A stretch of DNA of 64,000 nucleotides from CAZWCE01 sp964632505 (GTDB lineage Bacteria > Planctomycetota > Planctomycetia > Pirellulales > Thermoguttaceae): positions 213,029 through 277,028 of the forward strand of contig CAZWCE010000006.1 of assembly GCA_964632505.1 (NCBI GenBank), given 5' to 3'. The notes under the pieces are model-generated. The model had not been told where the DNA came from. It did not search any database and worked only from the letters and a program-made list of their open reading frames with translations. Both the position numbers and the translations under genes were made by a program. Below, piece after piece: positions 17,275 through 27,600 of this stretch. How positions within the stretch are numbered: position 1 is the stretch's first letter; the number at the start of each line of letters is the position of its first letter.

Positions 17275-18018
17275 ATGATGCCGCACCAGGATTCTTTCGT
17301 CGCAAGTCGATTCTTTTTTGTTTTTCCTGTTTTTCTCTTCTTCTTTTTCTTTTGTCCGCAGATTCCAAGTTCTGGACAGGAAATGTTGGAGGAGGATTCA
17401 CGGATTACCGTCGATCACGATCACGAGGGCCGACCGGTGATGATCATCGATTATTTCTGGGAGTTGCACGAAGAACCGTCGATCGAAATCTGCCGTCCTG
17501 TGGAGGGGGAAACCTCCATCACGAAGCGAAAGCCTTTGGCGTTTCGTGCTCATGATTTCCAAGGGTATATTCAGCGTGTGGTGGATCGTTGCCACCGTGA
17601 AGGGGCGGAGATTCCGACTTACGCCAAAGTCGAGGTGCAGGGAATTCCCATGACCGTCATCGGAAAACGCAACTTCCTGCGCAAGCCGGCGGTTTCCCTG
17701 GTCGGTGTCGAAAAATTGCCTCTGGAGCTGGAATCGCAGCAGAAGGATTTGGCCCAAACGGTCACTTGGGCTATTTTCCCGGTTTTGTCGCCCTGGGCGT
17801 ACGATGCCAAGAAACTCTGCCTAACCTTGCCGGAAACGTTCTTTTCCCGGCCGCAACCCCTTCGCGTTTCATTTCTCCGCGGGAAGCAGAAAGTGTGGGA
17901 AGAGACGATCCAGTGGCCCGGTTTCCTTTCCGTGGAAGAAGGAAAGGGGCTGGAGGAGGGCGAGACCGCCGAGGAAGCGACGCCCGAGGAGAGTGAGAAT
18001 ACGGAAAAAAGCGGCTGA
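17275..18018 (+). CDS. Exported protein of unknown function with Phe-rich signal
   Basis: About 247 residues; I do not recognise the family. The N-terminal hydrophobic stretch is made largely of phenylalanine (FFFVFPVFLFFFFF, from residue 13), followed by CPQIPSSGQ, so it is a signal peptide or anchor. The body has no obvious catalytic motif; the C-terminus is Glu-rich (EEGKGLEEGETAEEATPEE). Tandem ATGs at 17275 and 17278 follow AAGGTG; either could be used. A nearby TATAAT and steady codon use support a real gene. Confidence 0.65.
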   Translation: MMPHQDSFVASRFFFVFPVFLFFFFFCPQIPSSGQEMLEEDSRITVDHDHEGRPVMIIDYFWELHEEPSIEICRPVEGETSITKRKPLAFRAHDFQGYIQRVVDRCHREGAEIPTYAKVEVQGIPMTVIGKRNFLRKPAVSLVGVEKLPLELESQQKDLAQTVTWAIFPVLSPWAYDAKKLCLTLPETFFSRPQPLRVSFLRGKQKVWEETIQWPGFLSVEEGKGLEEGETAEEATPEESENTEKSG

Positions 18019-18116
18019 ATCGATCTTCGCGACGTTCGTGATCGTGTGATTCCAAGCGGTGGAATTTAGGTGACGACCGAGCGGATCATCCCCGAATATC
18101 TTTTCGGAGGGATTCT

Positions 18117-19094
18117 TTGCCGTTTTCGCTGTGGAGTCTTCCGACATATGGAATGATCGACATGGGTTTTCTGATCGACGGCTATAATCTTCTCAATCAT
18201 GCCCCGATTCTATCGCCGGGACCGCGGATGACCCGTGAAGGGCGGCGGCAAGGAGAGTTGGAAACAGCCCGAGGGGAGCTTCTGGAGTTTCTGGCCACTC
18301 ATTTGAGCGAAAAGGAACGAGTACGTTCGTCCGTGGTTTTCGATGCCCGAGATGCCCCGCCCGGTTTGCCGAGAAAGAGCCATTACAAGGGGATCGCCGT
18401 CCATTTCGCTTCCGACTACCCCGATGCCGATACGATGATCGAGTCGCTCATTCGGGCGCATACGGCACCGCGTTCCTTGACGGTCGTTTCGAGCGACCGG
18501 AGGCTCCAAGCGGCGGCTCGCCGTCGTCGCGCCCGAGCCGCGGATAGCAAAAAATGGTATCTCGCGATTGCTCGACGATCTCCCGATTCCGGACGCCGAA
18601 ACTCAAAATTCTCCCCGATCGGATCATCCGTTCCCCAAAAAAGAAATTCACTTTCTCGAAAAATCCTGAGCATCTTCCGAGGCAAAAAGGATCCGGAACC
18701 TTTTGTCCCTTCTGAGCCGCCCCCGGCGGGTGCCGCGCGACTTTCCGAACAGCAGGTCGAGGCCTGGATGAAATATTTCGGCTTCGAAGGAGAGGCACGT
18801 GAGGAGGCGGAAACTCCGGATGTCTCCAGGCAAGGAGTTTCCGACACGTCGAAGCGGAAGCCGCCGAATCGCCGTTCACCGCAACGGCGGCGACCGTCGA
18901 GTCGCTCGACCGGAGCACATCGGAAAGGGAGCGCCGAAAGAAGAGGCCGAAATCGACCGCGACGGAAAGAGCGGGCGAAGAAAGCGGATGATACGGAGAG
19001 ACGTGCCGAGGAATCGTTCTTTCCCGATGAATATCTCGAAGAGATTCAGCGGATGATCGATGAGGAAGAAGGTGGCTCTCCTTCACGGGGATAA
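18117..19094 (+). CDS. NYN-domain (YacP-like) predicted ribonuclease with basic C-terminal tail
   Basis: 325 residues. The N-terminal domain begins with the acidic FLIDGYNLLNH motif and continues with VVFDARDAPPG and DADTMIESLIR, the pattern of NYN/PIN-type nucleases such as YacP, which acts on RNA in other bacteria. Residues after about 150 are a low-complexity Arg/Lys/Ser/Pro-rich region with a short ordered piece (LSEQQVEAWMKYFGF), then an acidic helix at the end. GGAGG (18106-18110) sits 6 bases before TTG at 18117, supporting a TTG start; ATGs at 18153 and 18162 are alternatives closer to the domain. Confidence 0.75.
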   Translation: MPFSLWSLPTYGMIDMGFLIDGYNLLNHAPILSPGPRMTREGRRQGELETARGELLEFLATHLSEKERVRSSVVFDARDAPPGLPRKSHYKGIAVHFASDYPDADTMIESLIRAHTAPRSLTVVSSDRRLQAAARRRRARAADSKKWYLAIARRSPDSGRRNSKFSPIGSSVPQKRNSLSRKILSIFRGKKDPEPFVPSEPPPAGAARLSEQQVEAWMKYFGFEGEAREEAETPDVSRQGVSDTSKRKPPNRRSPQRRRPSSRSTGAHRKGSAERRGRNRPRRKERAKKADDTERRAEESFFPDEYLEEIQRMIDEEEGGSPSRG

Positions 19095-19278
19095 TGGAAA
19101 AGGAGAGGTCCTCCTCGGAAGGGGGGGCTTCCTTCGGGGCTTTCTTGATCGGGCGAGAATGCTTATAATGGTATCTCCTTGAACGGCGATCACTGTAGGA
19201 AAGTTATCGTCGGGTAGGCGACATGCAAAAAAAACGACCGACCGCGAATGGGCAGGTTTTTGTCCGAAGGAGAAAAAA

Positions 19279-19506
19279 GTGCAACAGGTCAAGATTTTCA
19301 AGGGGATCGAGCACGATTTGAGTTCGCTCGAAGAAGAGATCAACCGCTGGTTGACCGAACACAAGGAGAAGGTCCGCATCCTTCAGATGACCGGCAATAT
19401 CGCGCCCCAGACCGGCGGTGAAAAAAGCAGCGGCGGAGCGCTGGGGACGGGCGCTTTCGCCTCTTCCGATGTGCTGGTGATTTTGCTCTACGAGAAGGAT
19501 GAATAA
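19279..19506 (+). CDS. Small conserved-looking protein of unknown function
   Basis: 75 residues, GTG start behind AAGGAGAAA (19267-19275). It has an N-terminal amphipathic helix (DLSSLEEEINRWL), a strand-like RILQMTGNIAPQ, a Gly/Ser linker (GGEKSSGGALGTG) and a hydrophobic end (DVLVILLYEKDE). I know no function. A TATAAT at 19164-19169 may serve it. Confidence 0.6.
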   Translation: MQQVKIFKGIEHDLSSLEEEINRWLTEHKEKVRILQMTGNIAPQTGGEKSSGGALGTGAFASSDVLVILLYEKDE

Positions 19507-19583
19507 CGATCGGGGGCAAGACGTGAAAGGATGATGCTTTTTCCGCGATCCACCGCATTTTCTTAATTCAAAAGGGGAGGTTT

Positions 19584-20942
19584 ATGTCGATCAAACGATT
19601 TCTCAGCAGTGCATTTTGTCTCGTATTCTTGTGGTCCGGCCCGCTGCTTCCGGCGCAGCAGGAGGGGACGCGGCTTCGTCCGAACATCATTTACATCATG
19701 GCCGACGACTTGGGCTACGGCGATCTGGGGTGCATGGGGCAAGAGCAAGTGAAGACGCCGAACCTCGATCGTCTGGCCGACGAGGGAATGATGCTGACCA
19801 GCTATTACGCCGGGTGTACCGTTTGTCGTCCCTCCCGACTTTCCCTTTGGACCGGCCGGCACATGGGGCACACGCCGATCAGTTCCAACGCGCAGTATCA
19901 CTTCCAGGAAGAGGATGTGACCGTGGCGGAACTGCTCAAGGAAGCCGGCTACGCGACCGGAGGGATCGGAAAATGGGCCATGGGCGGCGTCGAAACGACG
20001 GGGCATCCGAATCGCAACGGTTTCGATTTCTGGATGGGCTACCTCGATCAGGGCGAGGCGCACAATTACTATCCTACGCATCTCTGGTTGAACGATCGGA
20101 AAGTATCGCTGCCGGGGAACGTGCTCAGCGACGATCCCAAAGCCCGAGGGCGCGTGGCGGTCGAGCGGAAGACTTGGTCGCATGCGGTCATGACCGACCA
20201 TGCTCTGGACTTTCTCGCAGAAAACGCCGGCAGACCTTTTCTGTTTCATGTTCACTGGACGATCCCCCACGCCAACAACGAGGGAGGCCGAGTGACCGGC
20301 GACGGCATGGAAGTCCCCGATCACGGGCAATATGCCGACAAGCCTTGGCCGAATACCGAGAAAGGATTCGCCGCGATGGTCAGTTGGATGGATCGCGATG
20401 TCGGACGGATCATCGAATGCTTGAAGGAGAAAAACATCGAAAATCGGACCCTCGTCATCTTCACCTCCGACAACGGCCCGCACAATGAAGGAGGGCACGA
20501 CTACACCTTCTTCGACTCCAACGGACCCCTGCGGGGCTTCAAACGCGACCTCTACGAAGGAGGCATTCGCGTGCCGACGATCGCCTGGTGGCCGGGGGTG
20601 ATCGAGCCGAACAGCCGGAGCGACGAGCCGCTGGCGTTCTGGGATTTTCTGCCCACCGCTTGTGAACTGGCCGGCGTCGAACCGCCCGAGGCGATCGATG
20701 GCGTCTCCTTCGTGCCGACCCTCTTGGGAGAGGAGCAAACGAGCCACGACTATCTTTTCTGGAAATTCGGCAACAAGACCGCTCTTCGCAAGGGAAATTG
20801 GAAAGCGGTCCGCAACAAGCCGAACCAGCCGACCGAGCTTTACGATCTCCAGACCGATATCGGTGAGGAGCGGAACGTGGCGGCGGAGCACGCCGAAGTG
20901 GTCGCCGAACTCGAGAACCTCATGCAGGCGGCCCAGGAGTGA
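19584..20942 (+). CDS. Exported sulfatase (type I, arylsulfatase family)
   Basis: 452 residues with a Sec signal (FLSSAFCLVFLWSGPLLPA). The metal site IMADDLGYGD (Asp41/Asp42) and the formylglycine motif Cys81-Arg-Pro-Ser-Arg85 followed by LSLWTGR are intact, as is FTSDNGPHNEGGHD. It should hydrolyse sulfate esters of a glycan in the periplasm or outside after oxidation of Cys81 to formylglycine. GGGGAGG lies just before the ATG. Terminator follows. Neighbours (second sulfatase, SUMF1 protein, 3-keto-sugar genes) suggest glycan use. Confidence 0.92.
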   Translation: MSIKRFLSSAFCLVFLWSGPLLPAQQEGTRLRPNIIYIMADDLGYGDLGCMGQEQVKTPNLDRLADEGMMLTSYYAGCTVCRPSRLSLWTGRHMGHTPISSNAQYHFQEEDVTVAELLKEAGYATGGIGKWAMGGVETTGHPNRNGFDFWMGYLDQGEAHNYYPTHLWLNDRKVSLPGNVLSDDPKARGRVAVERKTWSHAVMTDHALDFLAENAGRPFLFHVHWTIPHANNEGGRVTGDGMEVPDHGQYADKPWPNTEKGFAAMVSWMDRDVGRIIECLKEKNIENRTLVIFTSDNGPHNEGGHDYTFFDSNGPLRGFKRDLYEGGIRVPTIAWWPGVIEPNSRSDEPLAFWDFLPTACELAGVEPPEAIDGVSFVPTLLGEEQTSHDYLFWKFGNKTALRKGNWKAVRNKPNQPTELYDLQTDIGEERNVAAEHAEVVAELENLMQAAQE

Positions 20943-20985
20943 TCCTCGCTCTCTAGAGACGAAGGCATTTCAGAATCACCGCACG

Positions 20986-21019
20986 ATCCCCGTGGCTTCC
21001 GGTCGCGGGGATTTTTTTA
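20986..21019 (+). terminator. Intrinsic terminator after the first sulfatase
   Basis: ATCCCCG (20986-20992) pairs with CGGGGAT (21006-21012), followed by a run of seven T. Confidence 0.75.
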
Positions 21020-21082
21020 TGGTGGGGAGATTCTGGTCCGCTCGGGAAGCGTTCGATCGAAGGAGAGTGACCGGCACAGCGC

Positions 21083-21113
21083 AAAAAAAAGCCCCCGCCG
21101 GTTGGCGAGGGCT
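21083..21113 (-). terminator. Intrinsic terminator of the minus-strand HZS-SUMF1 gene
   Basis: Read on the minus strand, AGCCCTCGCC pairs with GGCGGGGGCT (ten pairs, one G-T, 4-base loop), followed by eight T (A8 at 21083-21090). Confidence 0.85.
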
Positions 21114-21144
21114 TGGTGCGATCGAGGTGGATTCGACGAAGTTA

Positions 21145-24100
21145 CTACTCCTCAATGATCACGCGGAATCCGACGTTGTAGACAACCTGATAGGTCTCGA
21201 ACGGGAATCGGATCGTGCAGCCGGCCCTTTTGGGACGATCTTTCCAGGAACCGCCCCGGGCGACCTTCTTGACGCTCAAGTCGCCGTTGTTGCGGCCGTC
21301 GTCTTCCCGATAGGGATAGGGAGCATAGTTCGACCGGGTCCACTCGTTGACGTTGCCGATGATGTCGTACAGGCCGAACGGATTCGGTTTGCACTGCTTG
21401 ACGTAATCGACGACGAACCAGTTGTCGGTGAAGCGGTCGTCGCGCAACGGGTAGAGGTAATCTTCCGGGTAGTTCCGGCGGATATGGATCTTACTGCCGC
21501 CGTCCCAACGCACGTAAGTGCGGCGTCGTTCGGCGTCGGCGAGATTGGCCCAGGTGGAGAAATCGGTATCGTGGTCGCCGTAGAAGAACGGTCCTTCCGT
21601 TCCGCCCCGGGCGGCCCATTCCCATTGGGCTTCGGTCGGCAAGGTGACCTTGCGGCCGGTTTTTTCACCGAGCCACCGGCAGAATTCCATCGCCTCGGGC
21701 CATTTGACGCGAATGACCGGCTGATCGGGATGGTTGGCGATGTAACCCGGCACGGCGTGGTCCTTGCCGTCTTCATCGAGATAACGGCTGTCGTGGGCGG
21801 GATCGAAGACGTTGTACTGAAGGTTGGTCACTTCGGTCTGTCCCATCCAGAACGGCTTTTCGATCGTCACGATCGCTCTGGGAGATTCATCGGGAAAACC
21901 CTTCTGGTTGCCCATGACGAATTTCCCCGCGGGGATGCGGACGAGCTTCATCTGGATGTCCTGGCCGAGATCGAGGGAGATCGTTTCTCCCGGTTTCGCT
22001 TCGAACGGGAAGCCCGGCACTTTCAGGCCGTCGTCGCCGCGGCGGGGTTGCTCGGGCGGGAGGATCGGCTCCGGCTTCGGGCTGTTGTCGAGGGAAGTGA
22101 GCATTTGTCGGTACTCTTCCTCGGGGTTGTCGGTCAGCCCGGCGTAGAGCGTGGCCAAATCGAGCCGGCGTTGTTCATAGTGCTCGTTGTCCCACATGCC
22201 GCGATGCGGAACGTTCAGATCCATCCAGGTGATGAGACGATCCCAGGCTTCGTCGTCGAGCTGCACGCCGTGATGCCCCTTCTTGAGCATCTGGTAGAGC
22301 GGGCTGGTCGACACATGCCATTCCATCGGATCGTAGAGATCCAGATCGCTTTCCGGACCATAGCGGCGGACGAACGCCACGAGGTTCAGGTAGGAGCGAT
22401 CTTGGCGCCAGTTGTTGAGGTGGCCCTTTTCGAAGGAGATGGCCCCCTTCTCCTGGTGATTCTTCTCGTTGTGGCAGCCGACGCAGTACTCGTCGAGCAC
22501 CGGTTGGACTTCGGCGGCGTAGCCGAACGGTCGGGCGGGGCCGTACCACGGCTCGAGTTTACGCGGCGCTTTGCGGGCCGCCAGCGGCGAGCGGTTCGGC
22601 GTGGCTTCGTTCAACTCTTCGTGGCAACCATTGCAGGAGAGTCTTTCGCCGGGCATGCCGACCATCCAGCTTCGCATGACCGCCAGGCACTCGCCGTCTT
22701 CGTTCAAGGGTTGAATCGCCAGGGGCGTGTTGGCCGGCGCCTCGAACCAGAACGAGCCGTCCTTTTCGACCGGAACGGTCCCGAGGATGCGCTTGATGTC
22801 CCAACCCGATTCCAGCCCGCACGACTCATGGCCGCCGCTCTTGATATAGCCGTAATGATAGGAGAAGACGCGGAGCGATTTCACTTTGCCTCGCGGAATG
22901 CCGGCCAAGCCGCGGCCGTCGTAGATGCTCGTGCAGAAGACGGTCGACTCGGCACCCTCGACGGTCCGATCGACCAGCACCGGCGGGGTCGGACGGCTGG
23001 TGAAGGGGATCGGCTCGAACGCATCGCCGTAGCCTTCGCTTTCATCTTCGTAGAGGACCGTCATGTTGTCGAACACGTCGACCAGGCAGATGGTCCATTT
23101 CTTCTTGTTTTTCGCGGTCGGGCAATTCTGCATCGAAACGAGGAAGTATTTGTCCGAGAGCGGCCAGGGCGTTCCAAAGGTGTAGGTGACGCCGGTGCCC
23201 TGGGCATCGCGGACGTTGCCGACCACGTCGCGTCCCCAGCCAGGGATCTCCTGCACGCAACCGGTTTCCTCGGCGGGGAGCACCTCGGGAACGATGTTTA
23301 CCGTTTCGCCTTCCTCGCCCCAGGTCTTTTCTTCGGGAGTGTAGCGGAAAGGATATTTCCGGGAGAGGGCACGGTCGATGATCAGCAGTCGGCCGGTTTC
23401 GCTCTTGGCGTGGTGCCCGCTGACGCAACCGATGAACTGGCTCGGGTGGTCGGGGATCGGTCGGGCGTGCACGTAAGCGGTCGGGAAGTAGGAACCGCTT
23501 CCCCAGAGTTCCATCTGGCTGGTGCCGTCGGGATTCATGTGGAAGAGGTATCGCGAATAGTAGTGGGGGGTGTCGGTGTATTCCCACCGCAGATACATCA
23601 CGCGACCGTTTTCCATGACTCGCGGATGCCAGTCGCTGTCCTGTTCGAACGTCAGTTGGCGGACATCCTTCGTTTCGGTGTTGAGCTTATAGAGGTTGGT
23701 CATCGGCTGACTGCCGTTGACACAGGGAAGCCCCTGCATGCCGGCGGTCGAGCAGGTGATGATGTAGGGCGATTCGGGCAAGTAGCAGGAGTCGAACCAG
23801 TGGACATCTTTCTGATTCGAGGGAGTCAGCTCGGTCAGGTTCTTGCCGTCGGCGTCGATCTGGAGGACGGCCCAATTGCCGTTTTCGCCCACGCCGGAAA
23901 ACATGAGTTTGTCGGCGTCGAAGTGCAGGTCCATGTGTTTGAGTACGGTGTCCTTCTCCGGTTTGTAGAGCGTTTCGACCTTCACGTCGCCACGGAGATT
24001 CGAGAGGACGGAGATCTCGTTGTTCCAGCCGGTCCGCTTGATCGTGTGGCTGGTGTAGGCGTTGAGGCTCCGGTTCGCCTCACCCTTTCGCCGCAAGACG

Positions 24101-24426
24101 AGCAGGCGATCGAAATCGAGCAGCGGGTTCGCCAGGGTGGCTTCCCGAATGAGGGCTTGCAGTTGTTCCTGCGTTTTTTGATCTTTCGGATTCTCTTTCA
24201 ACCGAGCTTCGATCTTGTCGAGTCGGGCCAGATATTCCTTCCCTTTCGGGTACTCGTCGCCGTATTCGCCGATCAGGTCGTTGATGACGCGGCGGGCCGA
24301 TTCCGGCGTGTTGACCGGCAGATCGTTATCGACCTCCAAGGCGAACAGACCGCCGACTGCGCCGAGCGATAAAATCGCCGCGGCGAGAAACAAGAAAACG
24401 AAACGAAATGAAACGGTCATCCTCAT
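21145..24426 (-). CDS. Exported HZS-alpha-like dihaem propeller protein fused to a SUMF1/FGE-like domain
   Basis: 1093 residues from the ATG at 24424-24426, which follows GGAGG by 7 bases. Signal peptide (FVFLFLAAAILSLGAVGGLFA), then a helical region, a TolB-like propeller (about 130-560), two haem c motifs CNGCH (598-602) and CVGCH (648-652), and a C-terminal SUMF1/formylglycine-generating-enzyme fold (about 820-1093: IPAGKFVMG, LPTEAQWEWAARGG, GNVNEW, ARGGSW, GFR). In true FGE two cysteines do the catalysis; here only one (in RAGCTIRF) is kept, position +5 is Pro and the final GFRC is GFRV, so sulfatase activation is unlikely. Lies convergent to a sulfatase. Role unknown; an exported redox or binding protein. 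Confidence 0.8.
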   Translation of the reverse strand: MRMTVSFRFVFLFLAAAILSLGAVGGLFALEVDNDLPVNTPESARRVINDLIGEYGDEYPKGKEYLARLDKIEARLKENPKDQKTQEQLQALIREATLANPLLDFDRLLVLRRKGEANRSLNAYTSHTIKRTGWNNEISVLSNLRGDVKVETLYKPEKDTVLKHMDLHFDADKLMFSGVGENGNWAVLQIDADGKNLTELTPSNQKDVHWFDSCYLPESPYIITCSTAGMQGLPCVNGSQPMTNLYKLNTETKDVRQLTFEQDSDWHPRVMENGRVMYLRWEYTDTPHYYSRYLFHMNPDGTSQMELWGSGSYFPTAYVHARPIPDHPSQFIGCVSGHHAKSETGRLLIIDRALSRKYPFRYTPEEKTWGEEGETVNIVPEVLPAEETGCVQEIPGWGRDVVGNVRDAQGTGVTYTFGTPWPLSDKYFLVSMQNCPTAKNKKKWTICLVDVFDNMTVLYEDESEGYGDAFEPIPFTSRPTPPVLVDRTVEGAESTVFCTSIYDGRGLAGIPRGKVKSLRVFSYHYGYIKSGGHESCGLESGWDIKRILGTVPVEKDGSFWFEAPANTPLAIQPLNEDGECLAVMRSWMVGMPGERLSCNGCHEELNEATPNRSPLAARKAPRKLEPWYGPARPFGYAAEVQPVLDEYCVGCHNEKNHQEKGAISFEKGHLNNWRQDRSYLNLVAFVRRYGPESDLDLYDPMEWHVSTSPLYQMLKKGHHGVQLDDEAWDRLITWMDLNVPHRGMWDNEHYEQRRLDLATLYAGLTDNPEEEYRQMLTSLDNSPKPEPILPPEQPRRGDDGLKVPGFPFEAKPGETISLDLGQDIQMKLVRIPAGKFVMGNQKGFPDESPRAIVTIEKPFWMGQTEVTNLQYNVFDPAHDSRYLDEDGKDHAVPGYIANHPDQPVIRVKWPEAMEFCRWLGEKTGRKVTLPTEAQWEWAARGGTEGPFFYGDHDTDFSTWANLADAERRRTYVRWDGGSKIHIRRNYPEDYLYPLRDDRFTDNWFVVDYVKQCKPNPFGLYDIIGNVNEWTRSNYAPYPYREDDGRNNGDLSVKKVARGGSWKDRPKRAGCTIRFPFETYQVVYNVGFRVIIEE

Positions 24427-24636
24427 GATCGAACCTCCGGGGAAGGGGATCTCGGCACCGAGCGGGCGATGCGGTTCCAAAAAAGCTGGTGGTGATGTTG
24501 TGGGTAGGTTGAGGGAATGCAATTTGCGGTCAAAAATTCATTATAGCATCTCCGGTTTCGAAGAAGCAACTCTCATTTTCGCGGTGACGGCGATTATTCC
24601 GAATTCCACGGAACCGGATTTGGTGGGATGGCGGAT

Positions 24637-27600
24637 TCATCGGGATCCGGATTGGGGGGCTTCCGGTGCGAAGCAGGTGATTTCTCCGTCCTCGTCGACC
24701 AGGAAGATCTTTCCCGCCGCGGCGGCCAGTCCGTCCCAAACGGGAGGGGCCTGGAGGGGGGTGCGGGAAAGGGGTTCGCCGGTTTCCGCCGAGACGGCCA
24801 AGAGCGAGGCTCCCAACCGGCCGCGAAGCGATTCGCCGAGTTTTTCCTGTTTTTCCCTGGTTTCGGGCGTGTCCAGGGTTTTCCCGGCCTCGTCTTCATC
24901 GAGCATATCGGGCGGACCGGCCACGAAGAATGTCTCCGCGCTGCCGTCGCTTCCGGTCAATAGAATCCCGCGTACGTAGAGGCCGATCCGCTTCGACCAA
25001 TCGGTGGTGAATTCCACGGCCGGATCGGCGACCGGTTTGCCGCGATATTTCGCGTTCTGATTCTTCCGGGGAGGCTTTTGGGGGACGATCTCCGGTTCTT
25101 TTTCGGCGGCGAAAAGTCGGTATTCGATCGGAGTCGTCCATCGGAAATATTGCGGTTCGCGACCGAATCCGAAAACGCGGTCTTCATCGAAGGCGAGCAG
25201 TCGACCGGAGGGATTTCGCTGTCCGGCGAGGTAGTAGCCGCTCCAGCCGGAGAAGAACCCTTGTCCGTAGATCCAGTAGGTGCGATGCCAGTAGGAATCG
25301 TCGAGGAAGCCGGTCGGCGAAAAGAGGTGAGATCGGCCCCCTTCGGCGGAGGTGCGGTCCTCGTAGTTCACTTCCTTGCGGCGGCCTTGCAAGTCGATCG
25401 GCTGGGAGCGAAGATAGATCGTCTCGCCGTCGCTCGAAAGGATGTCGGACATGCCGGTCGCCATGTTCAGCCAGTCGACGGTGTCTTGCAGGTTCTCTCC
25501 CGTCTCGGGATTCACCTGATCGAAGTTTTGCTTTCCCTGGAGTTCGCCGGTCATCGGATCGAGCATCACCAGCCACATGCCGCCGTCGAGAAAGACGGAA
25601 CGTCCGGCGATGCAGTAGAGGGTGTCGTTTTCGACGAGCACGCTTCCATGGATCGGCCAGACCGATTCGAGCTGCTCGAAATAGCCCATGCGATAAGTCG
25701 CCGGTGCGGCCAGGTATCGCCAGGCCAATCGACCGGTTCGGGTGTCGAGGCAGTAGACGTAGCCGTCGCGGCAACCCAGCAGGGCTCGCCCACGGTAGAT
25801 CGTCGGGGGCGAGTCGATGCGTCCCCCGGTCTGGAAGGACCAGAGGCGTTCTCCCGTTTCGGCGTCGAGGGCCCAGAGTCGGTGTTGATCTTTCTGAGCG
25901 ACGTAGAGCCGTCCGCCGGCGATCACCGGGGCGGTCAACCTTCCGCCGAGGCCGGTTTGCCACTGCGTATTCAGCTCCGGCGCCAGTGGCTGCGGGAAGA
26001 AGGCGCTCCGCCGCGCGTCGTGACGATAGGTCGGCCAGTCCACTGCCGGGTTCACTTTCTCGACGGCCTCCGGAGCATCGTAGGCGGGACCGCGCTGCAG
26101 CCGCTCTTGCTCGGGAATTTCCGGCAGTTCGCTCCGTGAGGCGGACGGGGCGAGGGCGTTCATTCCGTAGAGTTTCGCTTCCAAGTAACACGCGCACGGA
26201 TGTTGCGGGGCGTAGAGCAGGCCGTTGGCCGGCATGATGCCGTACAGGCAGGCACCTCGGACCCAGTGATGGATTTCCCAACTCGGATCCCGGAAATCGA
26301 TGAACTCGATGCCCGTGCGCGACATGAGCAGATAGTTTTCTGTCGCCTTGCCCCGATAGCAGCGGTGATGGAACCAGTAGGTCTGGACATCGGGGGTGAA
26401 CTCGTTTTTCAGTTCGCCGGTCTTCAGGTCGTAGCCGGTGAAGCCGCCTTCGAATCCGCCGCTGGTGGTCGCGCCGAACCAGACGGTCTCGTCGATGACG
26501 AAGATATCTTCGGGCGACTTGTAACCGGAAGGAGGATGCTCCGCCTGCCAGAGGATTTCGCCCGTCTCGGCCGAGAGCGCGAAAAGGGGGTTGGTCCCTC
26601 CGCCGGTATCGCTCGCCTTGACCGAACCGCCCGAGAAGAGGACGACGCCGTTTGCGACGACCAGCGTCGGGGCGAAGAACGACCGGAGGAAGGTCCGTCG
26701 GGAGATCGGCTCGCTCCGCCAGAGTCGTTCGCCGGCAGCGCGGTCGAGGCAGACGATACTCTCGCCGTCGTGATAAAAGACTCGTTTTCCGGCCACGGCG
26801 AGCGTCAACGGGAGGATCTCGGTTTCGGTTCGCCAGAGCGTCTTGCCGGTCTTCGGATCGAGGGCCATGATCTGCCGGGGATGTTCATTCCAGGGGACCT
26901 GCTTCGCCTGGCGACGGATCTCCCAAAACGTCGGTTTCTCTTGATCCCATCCGCCGGCCGGTTTCTGCGAAGGATCGACCAGCAAGAAAAGCGTGTTTCC
27001 GTCGTAAAGGATTTCGTCGGTCGCTCCGGTTCCCTCGTAGACTTGCAGGACCTCGCCGGTGGCGGCGTCGAGCTGCGAGACCGGGGCGGCGAGTTCGAGG
27101 GTGGCGTAGACCCGGTCTTCCACCGCGACCAGGCGGCGGGGCATCTGGGCCGGTCCGCTTTTGAGCGGCCAGAATCGAGTATGCCAGTTGCGGATCGGCT
27201 GCTTCCAGAGGACGGTGCCGTTGAAGGCGTCTCGGGCGATCAGTTTCCAGTCCGAGGGGACCTGGAGCGACGCCGGCGAGGCTTCGTCGAAGAGATAGAA
27301 GACTCGACCCGATGCGCTGACCATGGCGCTGACGCTCGACATATTGTCGTGATGCCGCGAATACCGAGGGCTGCCGACCCATTGGAAGTGGCGCGGCGGC
27401 CCGACGAGAGAGTCTTCGGCGACGGGGTTGTTGTTCGCGCCGTGCAGGTAGTGCGTCCACTGGTCGATCGTTTCCGGCCGGGGTTGGATCTCCTTCCGCC
27501 ACTGTCCCGGCTCGCCGGAGAGCAGCACGCCGCCGGGGCAGAGAATCCGTGTCGCTTCGTTTCGTAGAGGGGATGGTTCCGACTGCTGCAAAATCACCAA

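Noticed and set aside
19076..19107. Inverted repeat CTCTCCTT/AAGGAGAG at the end of the NYN gene
   Set aside because: No T run follows, so it is not called a terminator.
20662..24372. A 1236-codon open frame on the plus strand
   Set aside because: It is antisense to the HZS-SUMF1 gene, whose minus-strand protein has signal peptide, haem motifs and a SUMF1 fold. The plus frame shows no domain and arises from high GC codon use.
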